This document shows, piece after piece, positions 8,154 through 16,830 of a stretch of 64,000 nt of DNA. Position 1 is the stretch's first letter, and each line of letters opens with the position of its first letter. The stretch is from the NCBI RefSeq assembly GCF_014645015.1, contig NZ_BMLC01000003.1:59109-123108 (forward strand), read 5' to 3'. Below the pieces are notes generated by a model. It was not told where the DNA came from, ran no database searches, and saw only the letters and a program-made list of their open reading frames with translations. The position numbers and the translations under genes are program-made. This DNA comes from Salinibacterium xinjiangense (GTDB lineage: Bacteria > Actinomycetota > Actinomycetes > Actinomycetales > Microbacteriaceae).

Positions 8154-8921
8154 CTAGCGGCGCGCGGTCAGCACGATGGGGCCGTTCTCGGTGATCGCGA
8201 CGGTGTGCTCGGCGTGTGCGGCGCGGGATCCGTCTTCGCTGCGAAGGGTCCAGCCATCCGGATCGGTGAAGATCCGGTCTGTGCCGATCATGAGCCACGG
8301 TTCGATCGCGAACACGAGCCCGGCGCGCAGGGGGAGACCCCGGCCCGGCCTGCCATCGTTCGGGATATGCGGGTCACCGTGCATCGTGCGACCCACGCCG
8401 TGGCCACCGAAGTCGACGTTGACGCTGTAGCCGTCCGCGTGCGCGACGGCGCCGATCGCGGCCGAGATGTCGCCCACCCTGTTGCCGACAGTCGCCGCCG
8501 CGATTCCTGCATCGAGCGCGCGAGAGGTGGTATCGATGAGAGCCGTATCTTCCGGGGCGGCAGTACCCACAACGAAGCTGATGGCCGAGTCAGCGACCCA
8601 TCCGTTCACGGACGCAGCGAAGTCGAGCGAGACCAGGTCGCCGTCACGCAGGGTGTAGTCGTGCGGGAGCCCGTGAAGTGCCGCGTCGTTGACCGAGGTG
8701 CACAGCACTTTTCCGAAGGGCGACGCGCCGAACGATGGGTGGTAGTCGATGTAGCAGCTTTCGGCGCCGGCCTTGCGAATCATGTCATGGGCCAGCTTGT
8801 CGAGAGCTATCAGGTTCTTGCCGACAATGGATGCCGCGGCCGTGGCCTCCAGTACACTCGCCACGAATCTTCCGGCGGCGCGCATCTGCTCGATCTCGGC
8901 GAGGGTGCGTAGTTCTATCAC
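8154..8921 (-). CDS. map: type I methionine aminopeptidase
   Basis: Removes N-terminal methionine from nascent proteins; cytosolic two-metal enzyme. Conserved sites are the histidine in ALHGLPHDYTL, aspartates in SLDFAA and VADSA, GGHGVGRTMHGDPHIPN, FAIEPWLMIG and HAEHTVAIT. The open frame extends upstream, but GTG at 8921 is chosen because VIELRTLAEIEQMRAAGR is the usual type I N-terminus and a TACTAT box lies 7 nt upstream. That gives 255 residues, the usual size. It stands apart from the ribosomal protein and adk cluster where map often sits. Confidence 0.95.
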   Translation of the reverse strand: MIELRTLAEIEQMRAAGRFVASVLEATAAASIVGKNLIALDKLAHDMIRKAGAESCYIDYHPSFGASPFGKVLCTSVNDAALHGLPHDYTLRDGDLVSLDFAASVNGWVADSAISFVVGTAAPEDTALIDTTSRALDAGIAAATVGNRVGDISAAIGAVAHADGYSVNVDFGGHGVGRTMHGDPHIPNDGRPGRGLPLRAGLVFAIEPWLMIGTDRIFTDPDGWTLRSEDGSRAAHAEHTVAITENGPIVLTARR

Positions 8922-8928
8922 TCGTCCG

Positions 8929-8934
8929 ATAGTA
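8929..8934 (-). promoter_or_regulatory. -10 box, leaderless promoter of map
   Basis: TACTAT on the minus strand, 7 nt before the GTG at 8921. It supports the shorter map start over upstream in-frame codons. Confidence 0.5.
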
Positions 8935-9137
8935 CGGCGTGCCCGGTTGCGGCCTCGCGAGATGGCCCACGAAGTAGCCGTAGGTGTGCCAGATGTGCGA
9001 GAATGAACGCTTGTGCCCACATCCGGCTCTGCCACAGGGGTTTCGGTTGGTCTCTTCGGAGATTCACCGGGCACACACTCCATTTTTTCTACTGAACACG
9101 CGTTCGGCCTGTGGCGGGCGCAGAGAGCGAAAACTCC

Positions 9138-9485
9138 ATGCATATTCTCGACGCAGTCGATGCACCGTCACTGAAAGACAACATCCCGGACTTCCGCGCC
9201 GGTGACAACGTCAAGGTGCACGTCAACATCATCGAAGGCACGCGCGCACGTATCCAGGTATTCCAGGGTGTCGTTATCGGCCGTTCCGGCGAGGGCGTCC
9301 GCGAGACGTTCTGTGTTCGCAAGGTCAGCTTCCAGATCGGCGTCGAGCGTACCTTCCCGGTTCACTCCCCGGTCATCGACCACATCGAGATCGTCACCCG
9401 CGGTGATGTTCGACGCGCCAAGCTGTACTACCTCCGTGCTCTTCGCGGCAAGAAGGCGAAGATCAAAGAGAAGCGCGACTTCTAA
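9138..9485 (+). CDS. rplS: 50S ribosomal protein L19
   Basis: Large-subunit protein at the 30S-50S interface. It contains [54 protein letters not shown] and [21 protein letters not shown]. The open frame begins earlier, but the ATG at 9138 gives the standard 115-residue protein starting [12 protein letters not shown]. It is separated from the rpsP-trmD operon by the inverted map gene, whereas in many bacteria rplS directly follows trmD. A hairpin follows the gene. Confidence 0.97.
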   Translation: MHILDAVDAPSLKDNIPDFRAGDNVKVHVNIIEGTRARIQVFQGVVIGRSGEGVRETFCVRKVSFQIGVERTFPVHSPVIDHIEIVTRGDVRRAKLYYLRALRGKKAKIKEKRDF

Positions 9486-9534
9486 GTCTGCGCATCGCCT
9501 GTCGGCCCCATTGTCGACGGCGTTGTGAGCATTT

Positions 9535-9573
9535 CCTGAGCTCCCGGCAACATATGCTTGCTGGGAGCTCAGG
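9535..9573 (+). terminator. hairpin between rplS and lepB
   Basis: Inverted repeat with arms CCTGAGCTCCCGGCAA / TTGCTGGGAGCTCAGG (16 bp, one G-U pair) and a 7-nt loop, ending 6 nt before the lepB ATG. Likely rplS terminator; because it abuts the lepB start it would also hide that start in a read-through transcript. Confidence 0.75.
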
Positions 9574-9579
9574 GGTTTA

Positions 9580-10332
9580 ATGACAAGTGAAGTGCAGCCT
9601 GCCGTTGCCGATGGCGCTGGTGCGACTCGACCGCGTAACGGTCGCGGATGGAGGATCTTTCTCCGTGACATCCTGTTGATCTTCCTGGCAGCGTTGTTGA
9701 TCTCGTTTCTGATCAAGACCTTCCTGATCCGCTCGTTCTACATCCCGTCAGACTCGATGAACAGCACCCTCATCCAGCAGGACCGCATCATCGTCAACCA
9801 GCTCGAGCCCGGACTCATCCCCATCGCGCATGGCGATGTCGTGGTTTTCCGTGATCCGGGCAACTGGCTTCCCCCGAGGGTCGACGTGCCGGTGAACGGT
9901 TTCGTCGGCGCGGTGGATGCCGTGCTCGGCTTCGTGGGTCTCAGTGCGCCCGACAGCAACGACCACCTGATCAAACGTGTCATCGGGCTGCCGGGTGACA
10001 CGATCAAGTGCTGCAATGACTTCGGCCAGATCACGGTCAACGGAATCCCGCTCGAGGAGCCCTACATCCTGCTGCCGGATGGCGTCACCAAGGCGACGCG
10101 TGATGACTTCGAGGTGACCGTCCCGGAAGACAAGCTCTGGGTGATGGGGGACAACCGTTACAACTCGGCGGACTCCGCGTATCACCGCGACGACCCGACG
10201 GGCGGTTTCGTGCCGATGAGCAATATCGTCGGGCGCGCCCTGCTCATCAGCTGGCCCGTCGACCGCTGGACCTGGCTCGACAACTATCCGGTGACGTTCC
10301 GCGATGTCGGCAGCGGCACCTCCGGGCAGTAA
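9580..10332 (+). CDS. lepB: signal peptidase I
   Basis: Membrane serine protease that removes Sec and Tat signal peptides. One N-terminal transmembrane segment (IFLRDILLIFLAALLISF) precedes the nucleophile serine in FYIPSDSMNSTL, the general-base lysine in DHLIKRVIGLPGD and the box VMGDNRYNSADS. This is the canonical Ser/Lys enzyme, unlike the Ser/His signal peptidase at 39760. The stop overlaps the rnhB start by one base. Confidence 0.97.
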   Translation: MTSEVQPAVADGAGATRPRNGRGWRIFLRDILLIFLAALLISFLIKTFLIRSFYIPSDSMNSTLIQQDRIIVNQLEPGLIPIAHGDVVVFRDPGNWLPPRVDVPVNGFVGAVDAVLGFVGLSAPDSNDHLIKRVIGLPGDTIKCCNDFGQITVNGIPLEEPYILLPDGVTKATRDDFEVTVPEDKLWVMGDNRYNSADSAYHRDDPTGGFVPMSNIVGRALLISWPVDRWTWLDNYPVTFRDVGSGTSGQ

Positions 10333-11000
10333 TGCCTGTCGCTGATCCCACACTCGATCTCGAGCGCCAGCTTCACGGTGACGGCGCCAGGTTCGTCATC
10401 GGCTGCGACGAGGTCGGGCGCGGAGCGATAGCGGGCCCGGTCGCTGTGGGGATGTCGGTGGTCGGCCCCGGGGTGGGCGCACAACCGACGGGCCTGAGGG
10501 ATTCGAAGATGCTCAGTGAGAAGCGGCGCGAAAGCCTGGCGCCGCTCGCACAGGAGTGGTCGTTGCACTCCGCAGTGGGCCTCGCAACGGCGGCAGAGGT
10601 CGACACGTTCGGCATTATGGTGGCACTGGGGCTCGCGGGCAAGCGCGCCCTGGCCTCCCTGCATGAGTCGGGGGCATCCATCATGAACTGTGTCGTGCTG
10701 CTGGACGGATCGTTCGACTGGCTGACTCCGGCGCTCTCGAGCCCGCCGCGCGTTCGCACGCAGGTCAAAGCCGACCGGGACTGCGCGTCGGTGGCTGCGG
10801 CATCCGTCATCTCGAAGGTGCATCGCGACCGCTTGATGATCGCGGCAGACGACTCCCTGCCCGGCTACGGATGGAAGGGCAATAAGGGATATGGATCCGC
10901 GGAGCATTTCGCAGCCATCGCGAGTCTCGGTGCGACCGAGCTTCACCGGCATACGTGGCTGCGCTCGCGCGGCCGCAACGGTGACTTCGTGAAGGATTAG
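10332..11000 (+). CDS. rnhB: ribonuclease HII
   Basis: Endonuclease that cleaves the RNA strand of RNA-DNA hybrids and misincorporated ribonucleotides. Acidic active-site residues lie in IGCDEVGRGAIAGPVAVG, LLDGSFDWL and VKADRDCASVAAASVISKV. The 222-residue length is normal. It overlaps lepB by one base (TAATG), showing translational coupling. Its stop codon is part of the probable -10 box of the next gene. Confidence 0.97.
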   Translation: MPVADPTLDLERQLHGDGARFVIGCDEVGRGAIAGPVAVGMSVVGPGVGAQPTGLRDSKMLSEKRRESLAPLAQEWSLHSAVGLATAAEVDTFGIMVALGLAGKRALASLHESGASIMNCVVLLDGSFDWLTPALSSPPRVRTQVKADRDCASVAAASVISKVHRDRLMIAADDSLPGYGWKGNKGYGSAEHFAAIASLGATELHRHTWLRSRGRNGDFVKD

Positions 11001-11003
11001 ACT
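10998..11003 (+). promoter_or_regulatory. -10 box overlapping the rnhB stop codon
   Basis: TAGACT begins with the TAG stop of rnhB and ends 9 nt before the ATG at 11013; it could give a separate leaderless message for the DUF2469 gene. Confidence 0.35.
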
Positions 11004-11012
11004 CGACTCAGC

Positions 11013-11336
11013 ATGGATGAAGACGAGTTCGAAGACTACGACCGCGAGGTCGAGCTTGCGCTGTACCGCGAATACCGCGACGTCGTGAGCCAGTTCCGAT
11101 ATGTGGTCGAGACCGAGCGCAGGTTCTATCTTGCTAACGAGGTCGAGCTCGTTCGCCAGGACACGGAGCACGACTTCTACTTCGAGCTCACGATGAATGA
11201 CGTGTGGGTGTGGGATGTCTACCGCTCAGACCGTTTCGTGAAGAGCGTCAGGGTGCTGACGTTCAAGGACGTCAACGTCGAGGAGCTCTCGGCGAAAGAA
11301 CTCGAGCTGCCCAAGGAACTCGCACTCGACGAATAG
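11013..11336 (+). CDS. DUF2469 family protein
   Basis: A 107-residue acidic protein (MDEDEFEDYDREVELALYRE at the start) of a family nearly confined to actinobacteria and typically next to rnhB. No catalytic motif is visible, and the C-terminus is rich in Glu and Leu. Function unknown. It lies 12 nt after rnhB. No signal peptide or membrane helix. Confidence 0.88.
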   Translation: MDEDEFEDYDREVELALYREYRDVVSQFRYVVETERRFYLANEVELVRQDTEHDFYFELTMNDVWVWDVYRSDRFVKSVRVLTFKDVNVEELSAKELELPKELALDE

Positions 11337-11435
11337 CACCTTGTCTACCGCCGCTGCCGGTCTCGGGCTGGAGCGCTCTCTCATCGTCGCCATCGTCTTT
11401 TGCCCACTCCGTCGTGCGGGGCAGCTTAATGCCGA

Positions 11436-11487
11436 CAGGCCCCGTTGATGCCGGATCCGAGGGCGGATCTGGGCTCAACAGGGCCTG
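11436..11487. terminator. long-arm inverted repeat after DUF2469 gene
   Basis: Arms CAGGCCCCGTTGA / TCAACAGGGCCTG (13 bp, one mismatch position) flank a 26-nt loop that carries a smaller GGATC/GATC inverted element. It lies between convergent genes and may terminate either one. Confidence 0.55.
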
Positions 11488-11520
11488 CACCCAGCGCGAC
11501 GCCAGCTCTTGGCGGAATCC

Positions 11521-12195
11521 TTAGCGCAGGACTCCACAGGCGGCTGGGTCGGTCGCTTCAGCCGGCAGGTTCGGGTCAAGCTCGCTTGCACCGCTGCTGA
11601 AATCGTACGTGCCGTTACCGTTGTAGTCGACGCCGTGGATCACCACGACGCCTTCGCCCGCGCGGATGCCGTCGGCAATTTCTTTAGCCGTGCCCGTTCC
11701 CGCCACCTTGGTGATCCGAATGCCGTCGCGGCTGTAGTCGTAGCTGCCGTTCTCAGAAACCGGGAAACGGCTTACGTCGAGGAAGCTGGCTGGCGTCGTG
11801 TCGCCCGTCGTATTCAGCGACACTACGACCGGCCCGTAAGCCGGGGTTCCTTCCGCGGTGTCGAGGCGACCGTCACCGTTGACGTCGAGTGCCGCAGCGG
11901 GGCACTCGTGCAATGCTGTCGCGCCATAGTGGATGTGCTGCGCGTGCGGGGCGTTTGGTGTGAGCCCCGAAGCGTGCACCTCGATGTGTTGGATCTTCTG
12001 GTTACGAACTACCGCGGTTGCAACGGCGGATGCCCCGGAGTCGTTTAGCTCGGTGAGGTTGGCAGTCAATGTGACCGTCTTGTCAGAACCGTTGGATTGA
12101 GGACTATGAGCCTGAGCTGCGCCTACTCCGAGCACTCCCGCAGCGAGTAGCGCAACGGTGGAAGCCCCAAAAATCCCCTTAAAGTACCGTTTCAC
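11521..12195 (-). CDS. secreted CHRD-domain-like protein
   Basis: A 224-residue exported protein: Sec signal peptide (VKRYFKGIFGASTVALLAAG, cleavage near AQA-H), then a CHRD-like beta domain with HVEVHASGL-type and HAQHIH sequence. Two Asp-rich loops, DVNGDGRLDTAEG and DYNGNGTYDFSSG, look like calcium-binding or dockerin-type loops. The GTG at 12195 is chosen because AAGGAG lies 6 nt upstream. Role unknown; probably a small surface or matrix protein. It is single and flanked by noncoding DNA on both sides. Confidence 0.72.
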   Translation of the reverse strand: MKRYFKGIFGASTVALLAAGVLGVGAAQAHSPQSNGSDKTVTLTANLTELNDSGASAVATAVVRNQKIQHIEVHASGLTPNAPHAQHIHYGATALHECPAAALDVNGDGRLDTAEGTPAYGPVVVSLNTTGDTTPASFLDVSRFPVSENGSYDYSRDGIRITKVAGTGTAKEIADGIRAGEGVVVIHGVDYNGNGTYDFSSGASELDPNLPAEATDPAACGVLR

Positions 12196-12661
12196 GATTG
12201 TCTCCTTGATCAATGTCCAACGAGAAGGTCACGTCGGACGGAAGGCCATCGGCAGCATCACCACTCCTAGGACGTTTGCGTTGCCGTAGTCGATGGGTTC
12301 ATGCTCTTACGCTAGGCAGAGACATCTACGTTGGCGACCCGGTTGACAGCGCGGTCGAAATAGGTAGGAGCACAGGTCGGTCTATCCACAGGAGAACAGG
12401 GCGATCGCATCCATCACTGGTGAAGATGTCGAATACCCAACGCGTTGGTCTCCTGCTGAAGCCCGTACTCGGCACCCTTCTTCCGATCAACGATTTCCAG
12501 GACTGGCCGGTGCTGACCGGTGCTGACCTTCCACGCGATGCGCACCCTCCGATGGTGGGATGAGGCACACCACTAGTTCCCCACAGCGGCCTGCCCGGGT
12601 CGAAGGGCACTGGTTTGGCGCCCGAGACCCCGGTGGCCGCACGCTCGGCCACTCTCGAGGC
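12196..12661. other. 466-bp gap between CHRD gene and yraN
   Basis: It holds the AAGGAG ribosome-binding site of the CHRD gene at its left end and a short direct repeat CCGGTGCTGA x2 near 12508-12527. No convincing gene, RNA or terminator was seen. The yraN frame remains open back to 12560, but without conserved sequence. Confidence 0.5.
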
Positions 12662-13018
12662 ATGGCAGCAAAAGATGCACTGGGTGTTCGCGGTGAGGCG
12701 GTCGCCGCGAGATACCTCGAACTCGCGGGGCTGTGCATCGTCGACCGCAACTGGCGGTGCCCCCAGGGCGAGATCGATCTCGTGGCACAAGACGGCCACG
12801 AACTCGTCTTCGTCGAAGTGAAGACCCGGTCGAGCGTCGCATTCGGGCATCCCCTCGAAGCAATCACGGCCAGCAAGCTCGCGAGGCTCCGGCGGCTCGC
12901 GGCCGCCTGGTGCGAAGCCCACCCCGGCAGTCATAACAGCATCAGAATCGACGCGGTCGGCATCATCATGCCTGCCGTCGGTGAGGTCGAAGTCGAGCAT
13001 CTCGAGCGGGTGTTCTGA
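12662..13018 (+). CDS. YraN family endonuclease-like protein
   Basis: A 118-residue restriction-endonuclease-like fold protein. The family core is visible: GVRGEAVAARYLELAGL, DRNWRCPQGEIDLVAQDG and ELVFVEVKTRSS, giving the E-x(n)-D-x(n)-ExK nuclease-type residues. ATG at 12662 preferred over the longer frame because family similarity starts there. Function unknown; the neighbours comM and dprA suggest a link to DNA uptake or recombination, an association seen in many bacteria. Confidence 0.9.
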   Translation: MAAKDALGVRGEAVAARYLELAGLCIVDRNWRCPQGEIDLVAQDGHELVFVEVKTRSSVAFGHPLEAITASKLARLRRLAAAWCEAHPGSHNSIRIDAVGIIMPAVGEVEVEHLERVF

Positions 13019-13034
13019 TGTTCTGGAGACACCG

Positions 13035-14570
13035 ATGACGATCGGTCGCACCTGGTCGGTGTCGCTGCTCGGTCTGCGCGGGGCCGTGGTCGAGATCGAG
13101 GCAGACATCTCGAGCAACCTCCCGGCCTTCGTGCTGATCGGCCTGCCGGATGCGGCGCTCGGCGAAGCAAAAGATCGCGTACGCGCAGCGGCGACCAATT
13201 CAGGATGCGGGCTGCCCAACCGCAAGATCACCGTCAACCTCTCGCCTGCCGCACTTCCGAAGCACGGCTCAGGCTTCGACCTCGCGATCGCTCTCGCTGC
13301 ACTCGCAGCAGCGGGCACGGTCAGGGTGGAGTCGATTGACAGCGTGCTGCATCTCGGCGAACTGGGTCTCGACGGGCGACTGCGGCCGATCGACGGCATC
13401 CTGCCGTGTGTGCTGGCGGCATCGCGCGCGGGATTCACCACGGTGATGGTCGCGACCGGCAACGCAGACGAAGCCTCCCTCGTGCCAGGCGTCAGGATCG
13501 TTCCCGTCGCATCGCTGAGGGACGCCGCGATCTGGCACGGCGGCGAGTTCCAGCCCGAGCCGGTCGACGCGATCCTGCGCCCGGTGGTGCCTGACCGCAG
13601 CGACGACGCAGGAGACCTGGCGGATGTCGCGGGCAACACCGACGCGGTCGAAGCCATGATCGTCGCTGCCGCCGGCGGCCACCACGTTTTCCTCCTCGGC
13701 CCACCTGGAGCAGGCAAGACGATGCTCGCTTCGCGGCTGCCGGGGCTTTTGCCCGATCTCGACTCCGAGGCGGCGCTGGAGGTGAGCTCGATCCGCTCGC
13801 TGTGTGGGCTGCCGGTCGGCGGGTCGCTATCCCGCAGGCCGCCGCTCGAGAGTCCACACCACACGGCGACCGCGGCAGCCCTCGTGGGTGGCGGCAGCGG
13901 GCAGATCCGCCCGGGAGCCGCGGCGCGGGCATCCCACGGCGTGCTTTTTCTCGATGAAGCGCCCGAGTTTTCTCCGTCGGTGCTTGACGCGTTGCGCCAG
14001 CCGCTCGAATCCGGAGTAATCAGCATCCATCGTGCCAACGCAGTGGCCCATTTCCCCGGTCGTTTCCAGCTCGTCATGGCGGCAAACCCCTGTCCTTGCG
14101 GCCAGTATGGGGCTCGGGACTCGGAGTGCACCTGCCCGCCCAACTCCCGCCGGAAGTATGTCGGCCGGCTTTCCGGTCCGCTGCTCGACCGTATCGACAT
14201 CCAGTTCAGGGTGCAGCGCATCACGGCTGCACAGTTGAGGGTGTCTGCCGATGGCTCGCACACGTCGAGTGCCGAAGCCCGAGCGAGGGTCGTGGATGCC
14301 CGGGCGGTCGCCGCTGATCGGCTGGTTCGCACACCGTGGTCGTTGAACTCGGAGGTTCCGGGAACGTGGCTTCGCGGTCCGTCGACACGGCTCGGGCTCT
14401 CTACGACGACATCGATCGACCGCGCGCTCGAACGCGGCGGAATCACCATGCGTGGGTATGACCGCATTCTGCGGCTCGCGTGGACCATCTGCGACCTCGA
14501 CGGCGCGACGGCACCTACCGCCGCGCACGTCGGACAGGCGCTGTTCCTGAGGAGGGCGATCTCGAGTTGA
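13035..14570 (+). CDS. comM: YifB/ComM family Mg-chelatase-like AAA ATPase
   Basis: A 511-residue AAA+ protein with a Lon-like N-terminal domain (IEADISSNLPAFVLIGLPDA; LHLGELGLDGRLRPI), Walker A LLGPPGAGKTMLAS, Walker B GVLFLDEAPEF and the Mg-chelatase C-terminal part with a Cys cluster NPCPCGQYGARDSECTCP. ComM acts as a helicase promoting branch migration during natural transformation in Haemophilus and Vibrio. ATG at 13035 has GGAG upstream. It lies between yraN and dprA with near-zero spacing. Confidence 0.95.
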   Translation: MTIGRTWSVSLLGLRGAVVEIEADISSNLPAFVLIGLPDAALGEAKDRVRAAATNSGCGLPNRKITVNLSPAALPKHGSGFDLAIALAALAAAGTVRVESIDSVLHLGELGLDGRLRPIDGILPCVLAASRAGFTTVMVATGNADEASLVPGVRIVPVASLRDAAIWHGGEFQPEPVDAILRPVVPDRSDDAGDLADVAGNTDAVEAMIVAAAGGHHVFLLGPPGAGKTMLASRLPGLLPDLDSEAALEVSSIRSLCGLPVGGSLSRRPPLESPHHTATAAALVGGGSGQIRPGAAARASHGVLFLDEAPEFSPSVLDALRQPLESGVISIHRANAVAHFPGRFQLVMAANPCPCGQYGARDSECTCPPNSRRKYVGRLSGPLLDRIDIQFRVQRITAAQLRVSADGSHTSSAEARARVVDARAVAADRLVRTPWSLNSEVPGTWLRGPSTRLGLSTTTSIDRALERGGITMRGYDRILRLAWTICDLDGATAPTAAHVGQALFLRRAISS

Positions 14571-14572
14571 AC

Positions 14573-15853
14573 ATGTTCGGTTTGAAAGAAGCGGAGGTCG
14601 CCGAGCTGGTGAGGACTGTGGCGGGCTCCGACCTCGACCGCAGCGAGATCGAGGAGAGATTCGCCCGAGCGGCCTGGAGCGGAATCTCAGAGCCCGGAGA
14701 CGGCGTCGCAGGGGAGGTCGTCGCGATGCTGGGCGCGCCGACGGCCCTGACTGCGGTCATCGACCGGTGGACTCCCGAGGTATTCCTCGACAGGCTCAGG
14801 TCGACCAACATCATGGCCGATGACATCGAGAAGGCGCTGGCGCGATGGATGCCTCGGCTCGAGTCCGGCCCCACCATCGTGGCCCTTCGCCAGGCCGCAC
14901 GCTTCGGCGCCCGACTTCGAGTACCCAGCGACGAGTCCTGGCCCACCTCGCTCGACGATCTCGGGCATTTCGCCCCGCTTGCACTGTGGACCAGGGGCAC
15001 CGAGCACGCCCTCGAGACCTTTCATCGATCGATTTCGCTCGTGGGTGCGAGGGCTGCCACAGGATATGGGGAACACGTCACGATGGAGGCGGCGGCCGGG
15101 CTCGTGGATCGAGGGTATGCGATCGTCTCAGGCGCTGCCTATGGAATCGACGGGATGGCCCACCGGGCGGCGCTGGCCAGCCACGGCATGACCGTGGCAT
15201 TCCTCGCCGGCGGGGTAGACCGCTTCTATCCCAGCGGCCATGACGCGCTGTTGGGCAGGATCGTCGACCACGGGATGGTGATCTCCGAACTACCGTGCGG
15301 ATCACAGCCCACCCGCTGGAGATTCCTGCAGCGCAACAGGCTGATCGCCGCCGCAAGCCTCGCCACGATCGTCATCGAAGCAGGCTGGCGTTCAGGATCG
15401 CTCAATACCGCACACCACGCCCTCAGCCTGTCGAGACCCGTGGGCGCCGTACCGGGTCCGGTCACCAGTGCGGCTTCGGACGGGTGTCACAAGCTGATTC
15501 GCGAGTCTCTGGTGACCTGCGTCACCTCCGCAGACGAGATGGCCGAACTCGCCCCACTCAGCGGCCAGTCCCGGATGCCAGCCGAACAGCCCGCCGAACA
15601 GCCCGTCGATGCTCGAGATGACACCGACTCGGCCAGCAGCAACCCCACCACCGCACGGGTTGTCGATGCACTCAGCGCCCGATCCCCACGCGAAGCGGGT
15701 GACATCGCGACGAGATCAGGGCTCTCGATCGGGGACGTGCGCGCGGAGCTCGGTCGGATGCTTCTCGACGGGGCCGTGCGTGAGGCAGAGCGGGGGTGGA
15801 CCAAACGCGCCGAACCCGCACAGAAACCACGGCAGTCACGCGCATCGGGTTAG
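14573..15853 (+). CDS. dprA: DNA-processing protein DprA
   Basis: Binds incoming single-stranded DNA and loads RecA during transformation. The Rossmann-like core is clear: LVGARAATGYGEH, YAIVSGAAYGIDGMAHRAAL, VAFLAGGVDRFYPSGH, ISELPCGSQPTRWRFLQRNR and VIEAGWRSGSLNTA. A C-terminal winged-helix (DprA_WH) domain covers about the last 60 residues. Start uncertain: ATG at 14573, or TTG at 14567 overlapping the comM stop, which lies better behind GGAGG. Cotranscribed with yraN and comM. Confidence 0.95.
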   Translation: MFGLKEAEVAELVRTVAGSDLDRSEIEERFARAAWSGISEPGDGVAGEVVAMLGAPTALTAVIDRWTPEVFLDRLRSTNIMADDIEKALARWMPRLESGPTIVALRQAARFGARLRVPSDESWPTSLDDLGHFAPLALWTRGTEHALETFHRSISLVGARAATGYGEHVTMEAAAGLVDRGYAIVSGAAYGIDGMAHRAALASHGMTVAFLAGGVDRFYPSGHDALLGRIVDHGMVISELPCGSQPTRWRFLQRNRLIAAASLATIVIEAGWRSGSLNTAHHALSLSRPVGAVPGPVTSAASDGCHKLIRESLVTCVTSADEMAELAPLSGQSRMPAEQPAEQPVDARDDTDSASSNPTTARVVDALSARSPREAGDIATRSGLSIGDVRAELGRMLLDGAVREAERGWTKRAEPAQKPRQSRASG

Positions 15854-15882
15854 ACCGGCGCTGGAATCGACCCCTGTCAGAA

Positions 15883-15888
15883 TAGTCT
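15883..15888 (+). promoter_or_regulatory. -10 box, leaderless promoter of metallophosphoesterase
   Basis: TAGTCT ends 6 nt before the GTG at 15895, without a ribosome-binding site. Confidence 0.5.
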
Positions 15889-15894
15889 GGGCGG

Positions 15895-16830
15895 GTGATC
15901 CAACTCGGTCAGTATCCTGTCGCATCCCATGTCATCGCGCACGTCAGCGATACCCACCTCCTCGGCGGCGGGCGTCCGCTGTACGGCCAGGTCGACACCA
16001 TCGAACACCTCGCGCAAGCGATGGCCCAGCTCGAACGATCGAGCGCCAAACCCCAGGCCATCGTGTTCACCGGCGACCTCGCCGACCTGGGAGAGCCGGA
16101 CGCTTACGAGCGTTTGAGAGAGATCGTTGAACCGGCTGCTGCCCGCATGGGCGCGCAACTGATCTGGGTCATGGGCAACCACGACGAACGCATCGAATAC
16201 TCGCGACAACTGTTCGATGAAGAATCCGAGGCGCCGCAGGACCGCGTGTACGACGTCAACGGGCTCCGCATCATCTCCTTCGACACCACGGTCCCGGGAT
16301 ACCACCACGGGGAGATCACCGACGACCAGCTCGACTGGTTGGCTGACGTGCTGGCGAGCCCCGCGAAGCACGGCAGCATTCTCGCCATCCATCACCCGCC
16401 GATCCCCACGCCGATGCTCGAAGCGATGGGCATGCTCGAGCTGCGTGACCAGCCACGGCTCGCCGAGGTGCTCAGGGGATCCGATGTTCGAGCGATCCTC
16501 GCCGGGCATCTGCACTACTCCACCCACAGCACGTTCGCCGGAATCCCCGTGTCCGTCGCCTCCGCGACCTGCTACACCCTCGACCTCAGCGCCGAAGACA
16601 GCCTGCTCTCCGGGGTCGACTTCGGCCAGTCCGTCAACGTGGTGCATGTCTATGACGAGCAAATCGTGCATTCCATCATCCCCGTCGGTGACACGCCAGA
16701 GGTCTCCGGTTTCCCGGCCTCCGCATTGGCGCAGCTCGAGGCCATGACGGCCGAGGAGCGCCTCGAGGCGTTCTCCTCGAAGAACTCGACCTTCAACGTG
16801 GCCGAAGAGGAGAGTTCGGGACAGGCATGA
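15895..16830 (+). CDS. calcineurin-like phosphodiesterase, CpdA/Rv0805-like
   Basis: A 311-residue cytosolic dimetal phosphoesterase. Metal-site motifs occur in family order: HVSDTHLL, VFTGDLADLG, VMGNHDERIEY, ILAIHHPP and ILAGHLHYSTH. Similar proteins hydrolyse 3',5'- or 2',3'-cyclic nucleotides (class III phosphodiesterases); the true substrate is uncertain. The terminal 60 residues form a tail after the domain. The stop overlaps the xerC start (ATGA), so the two are translationally coupled although functionally unrelated. Confidence 0.88.
   Translation: MIQLGQYPVASHVIAHVSDTHLLGGGRPLYGQVDTIEHLAQAMAQLERSSAKPQAIVFTGDLADLGEPDAYERLREIVEPAAARMGAQLIWVMGNHDERIEYSRQLFDEESEAPQDRVYDVNGLRIISFDTTVPGYHHGEITDDQLDWLADVLASPAKHGSILAIHHPPIPTPMLEAMGMLELRDQPRLAEVLRGSDVRAILAGHLHYSTHSTFAGIPVSVASATCYTLDLSAEDSLLSGVDFGQSVNVVHVYDEQIVHSIIPVGDTPEVSGFPASALAQLEAMTAEERLEAFSSKNSTFNVAEEESSGQA

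Noticed and set aside
9001-9137. Known-type ribosomal leader (L19) upstream of rplS
   Set aside because: No convincing conserved structure could be drawn by eye; a covariance-model search would be needed.
12326-14488. 720-codon minus-strand frame over yraN/comM
   Set aside because: Low-complexity Arg/Ser/Ala/Pro translation typical of an antisense shadow; comM and yraN on the plus strand have full family motifs.
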